Origin: a virus
Direction: 5' to 3' (one strand)
Length of the DNA stretch: 45,715 bases
IMG/VR virus record: IMGVR_UViG_3300009481_002868
Location: 1 to 45,715 of that record
Position 1 is the stretch's first letter. Each line of letters starts with the position of its first letter. A model generated the notes under the pieces. That model did not search any database, had not been told where the DNA came from, and worked only from the letters and a program-made list of their open reading frames with translations. The position numbers and the translations under genes are program-made. This document shows, one piece after another, positions 1 through 6,806 of the stretch.

Positions 1-61
1 AGATACATCCCTTAATCATACCGTGTTAAATACTTTAATAAATTTTTTCATTGTATTTCCT

Positions 62-239
62 TAAAAGACGCCCCACTTCTGTTGCCGGGCAGGGGCCTCC
101 CCGAGTAACTACGCTGCTAGAGCATAATCCTCAGATGCAAAGTTATCGTTTGCAATTATAGTTTTCTTGCGGTTAAGGTCGCTTGCGCACCTGTCTCTCG
201 GCTTTCCTATTATCTACCAGTCGATCCTATTTCGGCCCC
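62..239 (-). ncRNA. ssrA: tmRNA coding piece (permuted, two-piece ssrA)
   Basis: This is the mRNA-like half of a trans-translation RNA that rescues stalled ribosomes. The 5' end GGGGCCG at 239-233 pairs with CGGCTCC of the acceptor piece (446-452), giving a 7-bp acceptor stem with G3.U70, the alanine identity pair. A tag frame at 153-109 follows. Downstream of the tag is a GC-rich stretch containing GGCAACAGAAG, which I recall as typical of the 3' part of alphaproteobacterial coding pieces; the 3' end near 62 is an estimate. In permuted ssrA genes the acceptor piece is transcribed first, then an intervening sequence, then the coding piece, and that order is seen here. No promoter of its own is visible; transcription probably comes from 1003-1031. 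Confidence 0.93.
109..153 (-). other. tmRNA proteolysis-tag reading frame
   Basis: The resume codon GCA at 153-151 opens a frame encoding ANDNFASEDYALAA followed by TAG at 111-109. The ANDN start and the ALAA end match bacterial SsrA tags that are recognised by ClpXP-type proteases and SspB-like adaptors. The ANDN start is typical of alphaproteobacteria, unlike the marine picocyanobacterial tags I recall. The preceding A-rich stretch is the usual context of a resume codon. Confidence 0.93.
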
Positions 240-240
240 A

Positions 241-429
241 TCATAAAGATACAGAATTTAAAGGTTTACATACATAATTGACAGTATCCCAATCACCATC
301 TGCGGGTATTTCAGAATATTCTACAAGCATTGTGTCACATTCTGTTTTTGTTTTAAACCATTGTATGTCTTGATCAACACAAACTGATCCTGTGCAAACG
401 GTTAGTAATATATGCCAAATAATTTCCAT
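241..429 (-). CDS. Small secreted two-cysteine protein encoded inside the tmRNA intervening sequence
   Basis: This 62-residue protein has a hydrophobic N-terminus (residues 3-17) followed by WF..KTEC and a C-terminal Cys. It resembles the products of 14763-14948 and 41397-41636, which share a hydrophobic N-terminus, an aromatic-F-x-EC motif and a later Cys. AAGGAT lies just upstream of the ATG, so it looks genuinely translated. The gene lies wholly between the CCA end of the tmRNA acceptor piece (442) and G1 of the coding piece (239). The TGA stop (243-241) is one base short of G1. Function is unknown; an exported or periplasmic location is inferred from the hydrophobic start. Confidence 0.75.
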   Translation of the reverse strand: MEIIWHILLTVCTGSVCVDQDIQWFKTKTECDTMLVEYSEIPADGDWDTVNYVCKPLNSVSL

Positions 430-441
430 TTTATATCCTTA

Positions 442-508
442 TGGTGGAGCCGTCGGGTACTGCCCCCGAGTCCTGTGCAGTTTTCGGTCTGCGTCATAAA
501 GACGCTGT
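442..508 (-). ncRNA. ssrA: tmRNA acceptor piece
   Basis: This is the tRNA-like 3' half of the permuted tmRNA. Read on the minus strand it has a hairpin GCGTC-tttat-GACGC, then AGACCGAAAACTGCACAGGA, then a T-arm-like stem-loop TCGGG-GGCAGTA-CCCGA (469-453), then acceptor strand CGGCTCC, discriminator A and an encoded CCA (444-442). All seven acceptor-stem positions pair with the coding piece. The 7-base T-loop lacks the canonical TTCGA, which I recall is normal for two-piece tmRNAs. It starts immediately after the stop codon of the gene at 511-720, so it is probably cut from that transcript. Confidence 0.92.
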
Positions 509-510
509 AA

Positions 511-720
511 TCAATTACTGTATTCACTGTAATTACTTTGTAGAGAAGCTAATTTATCTTCAGCAGTTGCTAATTTAGATAATTCATGATTTACTGCTTC
601 TACAAGATCAGGATGTTCTCCAATTCCTGCAGGATTTTCTATGTAAACTTGAATATTTGCTTTTGCTTTTGAAATTTCAGCTTCATATTGTAGTCTTAAG
701 GCTTGAAATATCATTTCCAT
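511..720 (-). CDS. Small coiled-coil phage protein, conserved hypothetical
   Basis: This 69-residue protein is rich in Ala, Glu and Lys and has an IGEHPDL motif at about residues 33-39. I recall closely similar small proteins (EAKANI...NPxGIGEHPD...) in T4-like cyanophages and pelagiphages, always without known function. The sequence predicts two helices around the GIGEHP turn. It lies directly upstream of the tmRNA acceptor piece and downstream of 730-978, in the transcript from 1003-1031. The stop codon is within a few bases of the RNA, so processing of the RNA may trim this message. Confidence 0.8.
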   Translation of the reverse strand: MEMIFQALRLQYEAEISKAKANIQVYIENPAGIGEHPDLVEAVNHELSKLATAEDKLASLQSNYSEYSN

Positions 721-729
721 GTGTTTCCT

Positions 730-978
730 CTATTTAAATACTTCTTCACTCATTTCAGATTCTTTAACTTCCCCCTCTAAAGTATTCCAGTTAAAAATTC
801 TAAAGTTGTCTGCTTCTAAGTCCCACACTAATTCCATTCCAGAGGGGTATTTTATTTCCGAGCCTACTCCTTGAATATTTTTAGAAATAAAATCTTCTGG
901 TAATTCCGTAAGTTTACTGAACACCATCATTCGGGACTCTCCTGATTTTTTCTTAAAAGATGCTTTGTAAATTTTCAT
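730..978 (-). CDS. WYL_2/DUF2693-like Sm-fold phage protein
   Basis: This 82-residue protein has a pattern of K-K-x-G-x-x-R, V-F-x-K-L, L-P-E-D-F, then G-x-E-L-V-W-D-L and F-R-x-F-N-W. It matches my memory of the DUF2693 (WYL_2, Sm-like SH3 barrel) proteins common in T4-like marine phages, whose role is unknown but may be nucleic-acid binding. AAAGGA precedes the ATG. It is the first gene after the promoter at 1003-1031 and so heads the unit that ends in the tmRNA. Confidence 0.7.
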   Translation of the reverse strand: MKIYKASFKKKSGESRMMVFSKLTELPEDFISKNIQGVGSEIKYPSGMELVWDLEADNFRIFNWNTLEGEVKESEMSEEVFK

Positions 979-1002
979 TATTATATAATCCTTTCAATTT
1001 TA

Positions 1003-1031
1003 ATTATATAATATTATCCACAAATAGTCAA
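1003..1031 (-). promoter_or_regulatory. Sigma70-type promoter for the tmRNA unit
   Basis: On the minus strand, TTGACT (1031-1026) and TATAAT (1008-1003) are separated by exactly 17 bases. The predicted start is near 996, leaving a short leader with AAAGGA before the ATG at 978. The -35 box overlaps the end of the bS21 gene. It would transcribe 730-978, 511-720 and the whole permuted tmRNA. Confidence 0.7.
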
Positions 1032-1309
1032 GAAGCTTTATGTTTTTTACGGTAATTATGCTGTTGCTTTTTTTGTTTTTTATTAAACATTCGTTGCCTA
1101 GCTTCTATCTTTTCTCTTAACTCTTCTGCTTTTTTCTGTCGTTTCTTTTCTCTAATTATAGCAACAGAATGAGCTTCCCGTTTCTTATCTCCTTTTGATT
1201 TGAAATAATGGCGAGATTGTAACTCTTTATAAAACCCTTCGTCTTGAAGTTTTTTATTTAGTAATTTATATGCTTTGACAACGTTGTTGTTCTTAACGTA
1301 AATTTTCAT
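1028..1309 (-). CDS. rpsU: Ribosomal protein bS21 homologue
   Basis: This 93-residue, very basic protein begins with the bS21 signature: V-K-N-N-x-V-x-K-A, K-K-L-Q-x-E-G, K-E-L-Q-x-R-x-x-F-x-K, then a Lys/Arg-rich helix. Cellular bS21 (about 55-70 residues) is an exchangeable small-subunit protein near the anti-Shine-Dalgarno region. Phage copies are known in marine phages and may replace the host protein to favour viral mRNAs. This copy has a C-terminal basic extension of about 25 residues. AGGAGA precedes the ATG, which lies 17 bases inside the end of the epimerase gene. It is encoded next to a tmRNA, so two translation-related genes sit together. Confidence 0.9.
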   Translation of the reverse strand: MKIYVKNNNVVKAYKLLNKKLQDEGFYKELQSRHYFKSKGDKKREAHSVAIIREKKRQKKAEELREKIEARQRMFNKKQKKQQHNYRKKHKAS

Positions 1310-2240
1310 GTTCTCCTATATAATCCATTACAGATTCTTCGTATGTTAAATAATCTAATTTCCAATTGAAAATCTCCTTAATTTTATTATTATCTAATTT
1401 TCCTCTTTGTTTTCCTGTAGGTCCTAATTTACTTTTTGTTTCAATATCCATCTTCAATAAACTTTTTGCGTATTTTTTTATTACGTCTTTATCTCTATTA
1501 TAACCAGAACTTACGTTATAAGTTCCTGGCCTTAAATTGTCCACTATCTTTTCCATAAGAACAACAAAATCTTTTATATACAAACAATCTGCTTCTTCTA
1601 TATTAATAGGTCTACTAGCTTTAAATTGTCTTTCTATATTCATAGTTATAGGAAAACTACCGTCTCCCATTCCATACACATGCATTGGTCTTAAAATTAC
1701 GTCTTTATTATTATCAAGAAGTTCTTCTGCTTTTCTTTTACATTCTCCGTACCAGTCTACAGGATTTAAAGGATGGTCTTCTGTAATTTTTCCCTCCCAA
1801 GTCCCATAAACCATAGAACTAGACATTTGTATTATTGGACACTCAAATATTCTTTTAATATTTTGTAGTCCTATCACAGTAGAATCGCGAGTAAACTCTT
1901 CTAAATACTGGCTTAGTATAGCTTCACACAATCCCCCACAATTAATAATTAAATCAGGCTTTAAAGATTCTAAATTAGCATCTATGAAGTTATTAAAAGT
2001 CCATTTATTTACGCAACGCACTTTGCTAATAAGTTTTTGTCTATAAGAATATGCTATAAGTCTATGTTGTTTTTCTAATTCTGAAACAGGTTGTAACCCT
2101 TTAGCACCTCTGTGTATCATAGAAAACCCAGGATATGTTTTAGACCATCCATCAATTATTGTAATATTATGTTTTAATGATAACCTATTAACAATATGAC
2201 TTCCAATAAACCCTTTTCCTCCTACAACAATAATATTCAT
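1293..2240 (-). CDS. NAD-dependent sugar epimerase/dehydratase (extended SDR)
   Basis: The 315-residue protein has the Rossmann nucleotide motif GGKGFIG at residues 7-13, a Ser cluster near 140-142 and Y164-x3-K168, the SDR catalytic pair. Length and order fit GalE/RfbB-like enzymes acting on nucleotide sugars. It overlaps the aminotransferase gene upstream (2240) by one base and bS21 downstream. With the aminotransferase and the two PP-loop enzymes it probably builds or modifies an unusual sugar. Substrate cannot be told from sequence. Residues 31-90 look divergent from standard members. Confidence 0.88.
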   Translation of the reverse strand: MNIIVVGGKGFIGSHIVNRLSLKHNITIIDGWSKTYPGFSMIHRGAKGLQPVSELEKQHRLIAYSYRQKLISKVRCVNKWTFNNFIDANLESLKPDLIINCGGLCEAILSQYLEEFTRDSTVIGLQNIKRIFECPIIQMSSSMVYGTWEGKITEDHPLNPVDWYGECKRKAEELLDNNKDVILRPMHVYGMGDGSFPITMNIERQFKASRPINIEEADCLYIKDFVVLMEKIVDNLRPGTYNVSSGYNRDKDVIKKYAKSLLKMDIETKSKLGPTGKQRGKLDNNKIKEIFNWKLDYLTYEESVMDYIGEHENLR

Positions 2241-3340
2241 TAATTAAGAGCCTTTTTTATTGTTTCTAATTCCCATTCTTCCATATAATGATGACTCGGA
2301 ATATGTACAATAGAGTTAACAAATTTTTCTGTCTGAGGACATTTATCTTCGTTTGGATTTACCCATTCAAATTGTGTTAAAGGCTGTTTAAACATTATTC
2401 TAGCTAAACATCCAGCATCGTGTAATTTTTTTAGAACGTTATCTACCTCATTACGACTGACAGACATAGTGTATCTTTCCCAAATATAATTATCTCCTGC
2501 TATGTTTGTATATGGGAGATTATCCAGATAGAAAGAAGCAATCTGTCTTCGACGCTTTCGATAGTTGTATTGCTCATAAAGTTCTATTTCTTTTAACAGT
2601 ACTGCGCACGAAGTCATGTCTAAAAAAGATTTTGTTCCTACTCTAACTATAGAGTGATCTTTTGCGGTTCCATGAGCTTGTATTTGATATATTATATTAT
2701 ACAAATCATTATCATGAGTAGCCAACCCACCACCAGACCCTAAACATCCCGGTCCTTTAGTAAAATCAAAACTATAACAGGTAATATCAGCTAAACTACC
2801 TGGGACATATTCATATGGCTCCCCCATGTAAAAAGAAGGAGCCGCATCTTCGATTATCGCTATATTTTTTTCTTTACAAGTTTTCCATATTTTTTTAGTA
2901 TTTGCAACTGTTCCAAAATTATGTACTACTATTACTGCTTTTATTTGTCCCCACTGTTCTTTTTCAAGACCCTCAATAGCCTTGTCCATGTCCATATTTC
3001 CTGTTTCATCACAATCAACAAACCTAACTTGTCTTCCCATAAAAACTGGAGCGTTTGCAAACGCTCTCCAACCATATGCAGGAACTAAAATAGAGTCTCC
3101 AAAATTAGTTAAAGTGCTGACCGCAATTTGTAGAGAGTCAGTACAGCAATCAGTAAATGTCCAATAAGGAATACCAGATAGATTTGCACATTTATTAGCT
3201 AATTCTAGTTGTACTCCTCTAATTTCTCTTCCATCTTCTGCTTGATAAGGATCGTCCATTGTATCAGCAATGGCTCTCAAATAATCTATTTTGTGTTTTT
3301 CCACTCTTTTTTTATGTGGAATAAAAGCAATTTTTTTCAT
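2240..3340 (-). CDS. DegT/DnrJ/EryC1-type PLP aminotransferase
   Basis: This 366-residue protein has the family's PLP features: IIEDAAPSF (162-170, with D165 for the pyridine nitrogen), then FDFTKGPG with K195 as the Schiff-base lysine, followed by a Gly-rich GSGGG. Such enzymes put an amino group on keto-sugars bound to nucleotides, using glutamate or glutamine. It overlaps the PP-loop gene upstream by ATGA and is followed by the epimerase, so the three are probably translationally coupled. A second, clearly different DegT-type gene lies at 41633-42745. Confidence 0.9.
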   Translation of the reverse strand: MKKIAFIPHKKRVEKHKIDYLRAIADTMDDPYQAEDGREIRGVQLELANKCANLSGIPYWTFTDCCTDSLQIAVSTLTNFGDSILVPAYGWRAFANAPVFMGRQVRFVDCDETGNMDMDKAIEGLEKEQWGQIKAVIVVHNFGTVANTKKIWKTCKEKNIAIIEDAAPSFYMGEPYEYVPGSLADITCYSFDFTKGPGCLGSGGGLATHDNDLYNIIYQIQAHGTAKDHSIVRVGTKSFLDMTSCAVLLKEIELYEQYNYRKRRRQIASFYLDNLPYTNIAGDNYIWERYTMSVSRNEVDNVLKKLHDAGCLARIMFKQPLTQFEWVNPNEDKCPQTEKFVNSIVHIPSHHYMEEWELETIKKALN

Positions 3341-4494
3341 GCTAATAATTTTCTTAACATTTCTACATCTTTTCCAGAAAAGCTGTCTTTGTTACGCCAA
3401 AATCTACCATCATTTAAAATTAACTTTAAAGAGTTAGGATGTCTTATAGCATCTGTCTCGTCACTAATATTAGGTAAAGATTTAGCTTTTATTTTGTTGT
3501 CTCTATAATCAGCATCTTTAGTAAAGTTATATATGAATTCTTTTCCAGTCCTTTTATAATCTTCTATTTTTTTAAGTCTAACTCCTTTTGCCCGATAGCT
3601 CATAGACCACATATCCATTTCTGAGTTATCAAAAAAACTTTTAAATTTTTTACCAACATCGGGGCTTTGCGCGTGTAAGATATGTAATCTTTTAGTAACC
3701 CAATCATACTTATTAACAAAGGACGCCCACCAAAAATAATCATTTATTGTTGGATTCAATACGGGACATTTTTTTATAAAATTGTATAACGTTTCTTCTC
3801 TTTCTGCTTTGGTGCCTAACCCAGATAAATTAACTGCAAATTTGTTGCCGAGAACCTCTCCTTGGGAATTAAACTTTCTTTTTGAATTCCATTTTTCTTC
3901 ATCCCAGCTAAGAATATTTTCCCAAGGTTGAAAATTTTCTTCCATACTCATATTCAAAACCCAGTCAGAGCCAAAAGTTTGGTCTCCTGCTTCTCCTGTA
4001 ACAATAATACTATCAGTATAAGAATTTAAAAGAGAAAAAATCTCTTTTCTTTCAACAGGTTTGTCGTAACTTTTAATATATTTTTCATAAAATAAAGGAT
4101 ACTCCTCAATAGAATGATTAGTATATATAAAATTTAAAGAAGCACTATCTGGTTTAGTTAATAACATTGCCACAGCAACTATCGTACTATCAATTCCCCC
4201 ACTCCAAGCAACTTTTATAGGTTTATCTAACTTCCATAGATTTTCTGCTGTTTCTGTACAGACATCAAAATAACTTTTATTCCAACTACTATCATAATTT
4301 TGTATGGCTCTAAATGATCTAGGTAACTTATTATTATCACCTAGTCTATTTACTGCTTGGCACCCCATCGACACACTGAAAAATATTTGTTCTTTAGTGT
4401 AAAAATTCTTTCTCTTAACGTGGAGAGGTATATTAGGATTAATTTTCCAATCAGGAGACTCAACATTTATATAATATATTTTTGGTTCTGACAT
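3337..4494 (-). CDS. Asparagine-synthetase-like PP-loop ATPase, copy B
   Basis: The 385-residue protein has the ATP-pyrophosphatase P-loop SGGIDS at 98-103 and a later VTGEAGDQTFGSD motif, as in the synthetase domain of asparagine synthase B. The N-terminal glutaminase domain is absent: the first 90 residues contain no Cys2 nucleophile. The enzyme would adenylate a carboxylate or similar group and transfer an amine from free ammonia or a partner. It is a clear paralogue of the neighbouring gene at 4494-5660; most of the length aligns without large gaps. Start and stop overlap both neighbours. Confidence 0.8.
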   Translation of the reverse strand: MSEPKIYYINVESPDWKINPNIPLHVKRKNFYTKEQIFFSVSMGCQAVNRLGDNNKLPRSFRAIQNYDSSWNKSYFDVCTETAENLWKLDKPIKVAWSGGIDSTIVAVAMLLTKPDSASLNFIYTNHSIEEYPLFYEKYIKSYDKPVERKEIFSLLNSYTDSIIVTGEAGDQTFGSDWVLNMSMEENFQPWENILSWDEEKWNSKRKFNSQGEVLGNKFAVNLSGLGTKAEREETLYNFIKKCPVLNPTINDYFWWASFVNKYDWVTKRLHILHAQSPDVGKKFKSFFDNSEMDMWSMSYRAKGVRLKKIEDYKRTGKEFIYNFTKDADYRDNKIKAKSLPNISDETDAIRHPNSLKLILNDGRFWRNKDSFSGKDVEMLRKLLA

Positions 4495-5660
4495 TAAGGT
4501 GTTAACAACTTTTTTAACATTTCTGTGTCTTTTTCAGAAAAACTATCTCTGTCTCGCCAAAATCTGCCATCACTTAAAACTAATTTTAAAGAGTTGGTAG
4601 AATGTTGTAAATCTTGATTCCTAACATGAATCATAGACGCATATTTTACTTTGTTGTCTCTATAATCAGTATCTTTAGTAAAATTACATATAAATTCTTT
4701 TCCAGCCATTTTATAGTCTTTTTTACTTTTACTCTTATTAAGTCCTTTTACTCGTCTGTCCATAGACCACATCTCAAATTCTGGATTATCAAAAAAACTT
4801 TTAAACTTTTCACCAATATCTGGGTTTTGCGCGTGTAAGATATGGAATCTTTTATTAACCCAATCATATTTATTAACAAAGACTGTCCACCAAAAAAAAT
4901 CTTCTAGCACTGGATTTGATACGGGACATTTTCTCATAAAAGTATGTAGTGTTTCTGTTCTTTCTGCTTTAGTTCCTAATCTAGATAAGTTAATCCAATA
5001 TAATTCAGTCAGTCCGTGTTTTCGAAACCACTTGTTATTTCGATCTCTATTCCATCTTTCTTCATCCCAGTTAAGAACATTTTCCCAAGGTTGTGAGCTT
5101 TCTGAAAGATCCATATTCATAATCCAGTCAGAGCCAAAAGTTTGATCTCCTGCTTCTCCTGTAACGATAATGCTATCAGGATAGGAGTTTAAAAGATCGA
5201 AAAGGTTTTCTTTCTCAAAAGGTTTATTATAATCCTTAATATACTTTTCATAAAATAAAGGATATTCATCAATAGCAGATTGGCTATATATAAAAGTTAA
5301 ATCAGCATCAGTAGGTTTAGTAAGTATCAGTGCCACAGCAACTATCGTACTATCAATTCCGCCGCTCCATGCAACTTTTATGGGCTTATCTAACTTCCAT
5401 AGATTTTCTGCTGTTTCTATAGCTATGTCAAAAAAATTTTTATCCCAACTACTGTCATAATTTTGTATAGGCCTATAAGATATGGGTAATTTATTATTAT
5501 CTCCTAATCTATTTACTGGTTGCAAACATCTTGTAGCTTCCCAGAAAAATATTTGTTCTTTAGAATAAAATCTCCTTTGAACAGTATATTTTGGTATACT
5601 TGGATTAATTTTCCAACCAGAAGACGCAAAATTTAGATAGTATATTTTTGGCTCTGGCAT
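4494..5660 (-). CDS. Asparagine-synthetase-like PP-loop ATPase, copy A
   Basis: This 388-residue paralogue of the gene at 3337-4494 carries SGGIDS at 99-104 and the same GEAGDQTFGSD block. The frame is open to 5687, but I place the start at 5660 because MPEPKIYYLN then aligns with MSEPKIYYIN of the paralogue and the stop/start overlap is TAATG, the same arrangement as at 4494. Conserved N-terminal motifs shared by the two copies (NRLGDNNKLP, IQNYDSSW) do not belong to asparagine synthase and may define substrate or partner binding. Role unknown; an amide-forming step in the sugar or peptide pathway of this operon is inferred. Confidence 0.8.
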   Translation of the reverse strand: MPEPKIYYLNFASSGWKINPSIPKYTVQRRFYSKEQIFFWEATRCLQPVNRLGDNNKLPISYRPIQNYDSSWDKNFFDIAIETAENLWKLDKPIKVAWSGGIDSTIVAVALILTKPTDADLTFIYSQSAIDEYPLFYEKYIKDYNKPFEKENLFDLLNSYPDSIIVTGEAGDQTFGSDWIMNMDLSESSQPWENVLNWDEERWNRDRNNKWFRKHGLTELYWINLSRLGTKAERTETLHTFMRKCPVSNPVLEDFFWWTVFVNKYDWVNKRFHILHAQNPDIGEKFKSFFDNPEFEMWSMDRRVKGLNKSKSKKDYKMAGKEFICNFTKDTDYRDNKVKYASMIHVRNQDLQHSTNSLKLVLSDGRFWRDRDSFSEKDTEMLKKLLTP

Positions 5661-5923
5661 TAAGTCCAACCGTGATCGTCTATCCACTTTTGGTAATCAG
5701 ATAAAAAACATTTTCCTTGTTTTACTTCTAGCTTTACTTCATTCTTTATAAGTACAAAAGTTGGAAATGTTTTAATTCCATATCTAGTCGCTATTTCTCC
5801 TTCATTAGATTGAGCTTCTACGTCCACAGAATATAAACTGTTTAATTGTCCTACAACATCTTTCACATGATCTTCCATGGAAATTCCGTCAACATTGTAA
5901 ATTCCTACGATTTTGTTTGCCAT
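5660..5923 (-). CDS. Thioredoxin-fold protein lacking CxxC
   Basis: The 87-residue protein keeps the second half of a thioredoxin fold: a helix, then YGIKTFPTFVLIKN with the cis-proline (P54) followed by a strand and C-terminal helix. The active-site CxxC that should follow the first strand is absent (the region reads YNVDGISMED), and the only Cys is C72. It is therefore unlikely to be a redox enzyme and may act as a binding or subunit protein. It overlaps 5905-6105 upstream and is coupled by TAATG to the PP-loop gene, which may be its partner. Confidence 0.75.
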   Translation of the reverse strand: MANKIVGIYNVDGISMEDHVKDVVGQLNSLYSVDVEAQSNEGEIATRYGIKTFPTFVLIKNEVKLEVKQGKCFLSDYQKWIDDHGWT

Positions 5924-6105
5924 TGTTGTATGTCCTTTATTACCATAGAAAGTTGTTCTTCTATAGCTTTGATTCTTTCTTCCATTTCTTTCATGTTGTC
6001 ATTCAAGTAATTAATATCACCACCTAAATCATTAGCAGCATCCTTAATAGTTTCGTGAATCACTCGCACTTCTTCTTTTAAATCTTTTGGTGTTACATAA
6101 TACAT
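5905..6105 (-). CDS. Small coiled-coil protein, first gene of the minus operon
   Basis: This 66-residue protein has a continuous predicted heptad pattern from about residue 10 to 60 (I, L, M, I at a/d positions), with no enzyme motif. It is the first gene after the promoter at 6113-6141. The -10 box ends 7 bases before the ATG and no Shine-Dalgarno sequence is present, so the mRNA would be nearly or completely leaderless. Function unknown. Confidence 0.7.
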   Translation of the reverse strand: MYYVTPKDLKEEVRVIHETIKDAANDLGGDINYLNDNMKEMEERIKAIEEQLSMVIKDIQQWQTKS

Positions 6106-6112
6106 AAAATAT

Positions 6113-6141
6113 AGTATAAACTCTTATGCAAAAATTGTCAA
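6113..6141 (-). promoter_or_regulatory. Consensus sigma70-type promoter for the minus-strand operon
   Basis: TTGACA (6141-6136) and TATACT (6118-6113) are separated by 17 bases on the minus strand. The -35 box is a perfect consensus. The predicted start lies at 6106-6105, at the ATG of the first gene, so the transcript would be leaderless. A divergent promoter lies at 6180-6208. Confidence 0.8.
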
Positions 6142-6179
6142 CTATTTTCTCACTACAACCATAAAAGGCTATTTTTTTC

Positions 6180-6208
6180 TTGCAAAACGAGGTAATTTCC
6201 TCTATAAT
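6180..6208 (+). promoter_or_regulatory. Sigma70-type promoter, plus strand
   Basis: TTGCAA (6180-6185), a 17-base spacer and a perfect TATAAT (6203-6208). The start would be near 6215, with AAAGGAG at 6225-6231 just before the ATG at 6237. It faces away from 6113-6141, making a compact divergent control region of about 130 bases. Confidence 0.75.
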
Positions 6209-6236
6209 AAGTTATGTTGTCAAAAAAGGAGTAATT

Positions 6237-6431
6237 ATGACACAATATGCAGAAGCAAAAGAATATTTTAAATACCTAGCAAATTTAGGTGTGGACGAAG
6301 CAAAATATACATTACGAGTATATCGTAAGTTAAAAAATAGACGAGGGGATTTTCTGGCAGCTCGTTTTATTTTAGAAGTGTACCAGAAAATGAATGAAGA
6401 CTTAGAGAAAAGGATAAAAAATGGCAGCTAG
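6237..6431 (+). CDS. Small helical protein, unknown
   Basis: This 64-residue protein is predicted mostly helical, with many Tyr, Arg and Lys residues. The frame is open upstream to 6180, but that start would lie inside the -35 box of the promoter, so the ATG at 6237 behind AAAGGAG is chosen. No family recognised. Its end overlaps the next gene by 11 bases, which suggests coupling. As first gene behind a strong host-type promoter it may be expressed early. Confidence 0.7.
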   Translation: MTQYAEAKEYFKYLANLGVDEAKYTLRVYRKLKNRRGDFLAARFILEVYQKMNEDLEKRIKNGS

Positions 6432-6780
6432 AAACAAAAGAGCTACACGCGCTCCTACAATAGGTTATGGTTTTTGGGATGAGCGACAAACTATTAGAGA
6501 ATGTCAAAATTTAGTACGTTGGAACGCTCCACTAGCTATACAATTTATGGAACACGCTGCAGGACTAGTTTGTAATATGAGTTCTATAGTTATTAGAGAA
6601 TATAATAAATCAGTAAAATCCATGAATGAATATTTAGACATTTTAGAGCGTCAACGATATTACAACAAACAAGAGGTATGGGGATCTTTAACTCCTACTC
6701 GACTTGAAGAATTGTTTGAACCCTTAGACGATTATTCTTTGTATGAGACTGCCTCCCAAATTAATGAAAATTTAGATTGA
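6421..6780 (+). CDS. Hypothetical protein (119 aa)
   Basis: A helical protein with a basic N-terminus (residues 1-10), an ECQNLVRWN stretch and a C-terminal half rich in Glu and Leu. No signal peptide, membrane segment or catalytic motif is visible. It is coupled to the small gene upstream by an 11-base overlap. Function unknown. Confidence 0.65.
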   Translation: MAARNKRATRAPTIGYGFWDERQTIRECQNLVRWNAPLAIQFMEHAAGLVCNMSSIVIREYNKSVKSMNEYLDILERQRYYNKQEVWGSLTPTRLEELFEPLDDYSLYETASQINENLD

Positions 6781-6805
6781 CAGTTTGAAAATTTTCTGCT
6801 AATTT
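6777..6805 (+). promoter_or_regulatory. Possible promoter before 6807/6837
   Basis: A perfect TTGACA (6777-6782) lies 17 bases before TAATTT (6800-6805), a weak -10 box. If used, the transcript would begin near 6812, after the first ATG at 6807, which would favour the internal ATG at 6837 as start of the next gene. Confidence 0.35.
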
Positions 6806-6806
6806 A

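Noticed and set aside
16-51. 11-codon minus-strand frame after the tmRNA with AAGGA before the ATG
   Set aside because: Too short to support as a gene. A possible further start at the window edge (position 8) cannot be judged either.
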